This document shows positions 63,891 to 64,000 of a DNA stretch of 64,000 bases, piece by piece. Below the pieces are notes generated by a model that had not been told where the DNA came from, ran no database searches, and worked only from the letters and a program-made list of their open reading frames with translations. The DNA comes from Natronolimnobius baerhuensis (GTDB lineage: Archaea; Halobacteriota; Halobacteria; Halobacteriales; Natrialbaceae), in the NCBI RefSeq assembly GCF_002177135.1, contig NZ_MWPH01000002.1, positions 1,197,255 to 1,261,254 of the forward strand. Direction: 5' to 3'. How positions within the stretch are numbered: position 1 is the first letter of the stretch; every line of letters begins with the position of its first letter. The translations under genes and the position numbers were made by a program.

Positions 63891-64000
63891 GGGCGGCGAA
63901 TCCGCGTTCCCAGAGGGTCGCCCACTCCAGTACTAACCGATACGCAGGCGAGCTTATCTTCCGTGTTCGGGATGGGTACGGGAGGCACCTCGCCGCTCTG
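63891..64000 (-). rRNA. rrf: 5S ribosomal RNA, 3' part (runs off window)
   Basis: The minus strand reads the conserved 5S body: CCCGTACCCATCCCGAACAC, then GGAAGATAAGC, AGTACTGGAGTGGGCGACC and CTCTGGGAACGCGGATTCG, ending CGCCGCCC. About the first ten bases lie past the right edge. The 3' end is set by pairing and may be off by one or two bases. The 23S and 16S genes should lie to the right. Confidence 0.95.

Overview
This 64 kb window comes from the chromosome of an extreme halophilic archaeon, most likely of the Natrialbales (Natrinema/Haloterrigena type). The signs are a GC-rich sequence with very many CTCGAG (Leu-Glu) hexamers, strongly acidic proteins, twin-arginine lipoprotein signals, AT-rich TATA boxes about 25-30 nt before start codons (leaderless transcripts), many ATGA or TGATG gene overlaps, and the 3' end of a haloarchaeal rRNA operon (5S followed by tRNA-Cys) at the right edge.

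Layout. 1-8.8 kb: the start of a D-2-hydroxyacid dehydrogenase, a NodB-like lipoprotein, a NUDIX/eIF2B-like fusion and a hydantoinase/oxoprolinase pair (hyuA-hyuB). 8.9-11.6 kb: a KaiC-like ATPase and a histidine kinase whose last codons lie inside an 86-bp MITE-like element. 11.9-17.5 kb: cofE-mer (F420 metabolism), mannonate dehydratase and a D-lyxose-isomerase-type cupin either side of a PAS histidine kinase, and a cold-shock protein. 17.7-22.2 kb: a MoxR/DUF58/transglutaminase operon. 22.3-28.2 kb: housekeeping and small conserved haloarchaeal proteins. 28.26 kb: tRNA-Lys, followed by repeated copies of its own 3' end.

28.8-42.0 kb is a surface-glycan region: glycosyltransferases, a GT-C-like membrane protein, an FkbM methyltransferase, a flippase and two sugar-nucleotide epimerases. 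It also holds a second 86-bp MITE copy, which cuts off a frameshifted kinase pseudogene at its catalytic loop.

The standout system is at 42.0-49.6 kb: a complete archaeal lasso-peptide (RiPP) gene cluster. The minus strand carries a PqqD-like leader-binding protein (B1), a McjB-type transglutaminase-fold protease (B2), an asparagine-synthetase-like cyclase (C) and two tandem precursor genes of 51 and 52 residues. Both precursors have the lasso leader motif YxxPxLxxxGxxxxxT. The convergent plus-strand genes encode a nucleotidyltransferase-like protein, an ABC exporter (D) and an HprK-like kinase. This gene content matches bacterial kinase-containing lasso clusters. The peptide products cannot be assigned to a known molecule from the sequence.

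49.7-60.1 kb holds a second MoxR/DUF58/DUF4350/DUF4129 set of membrane proteins. 60.1-63.2 kb is a glmU-like/glmS operon for amino-sugar nucleotides, which probably feeds the glycan region. 63.2-63.65 kb holds two short decayed reading frames, and the window ends with tRNA-Cys and the 5S rRNA.
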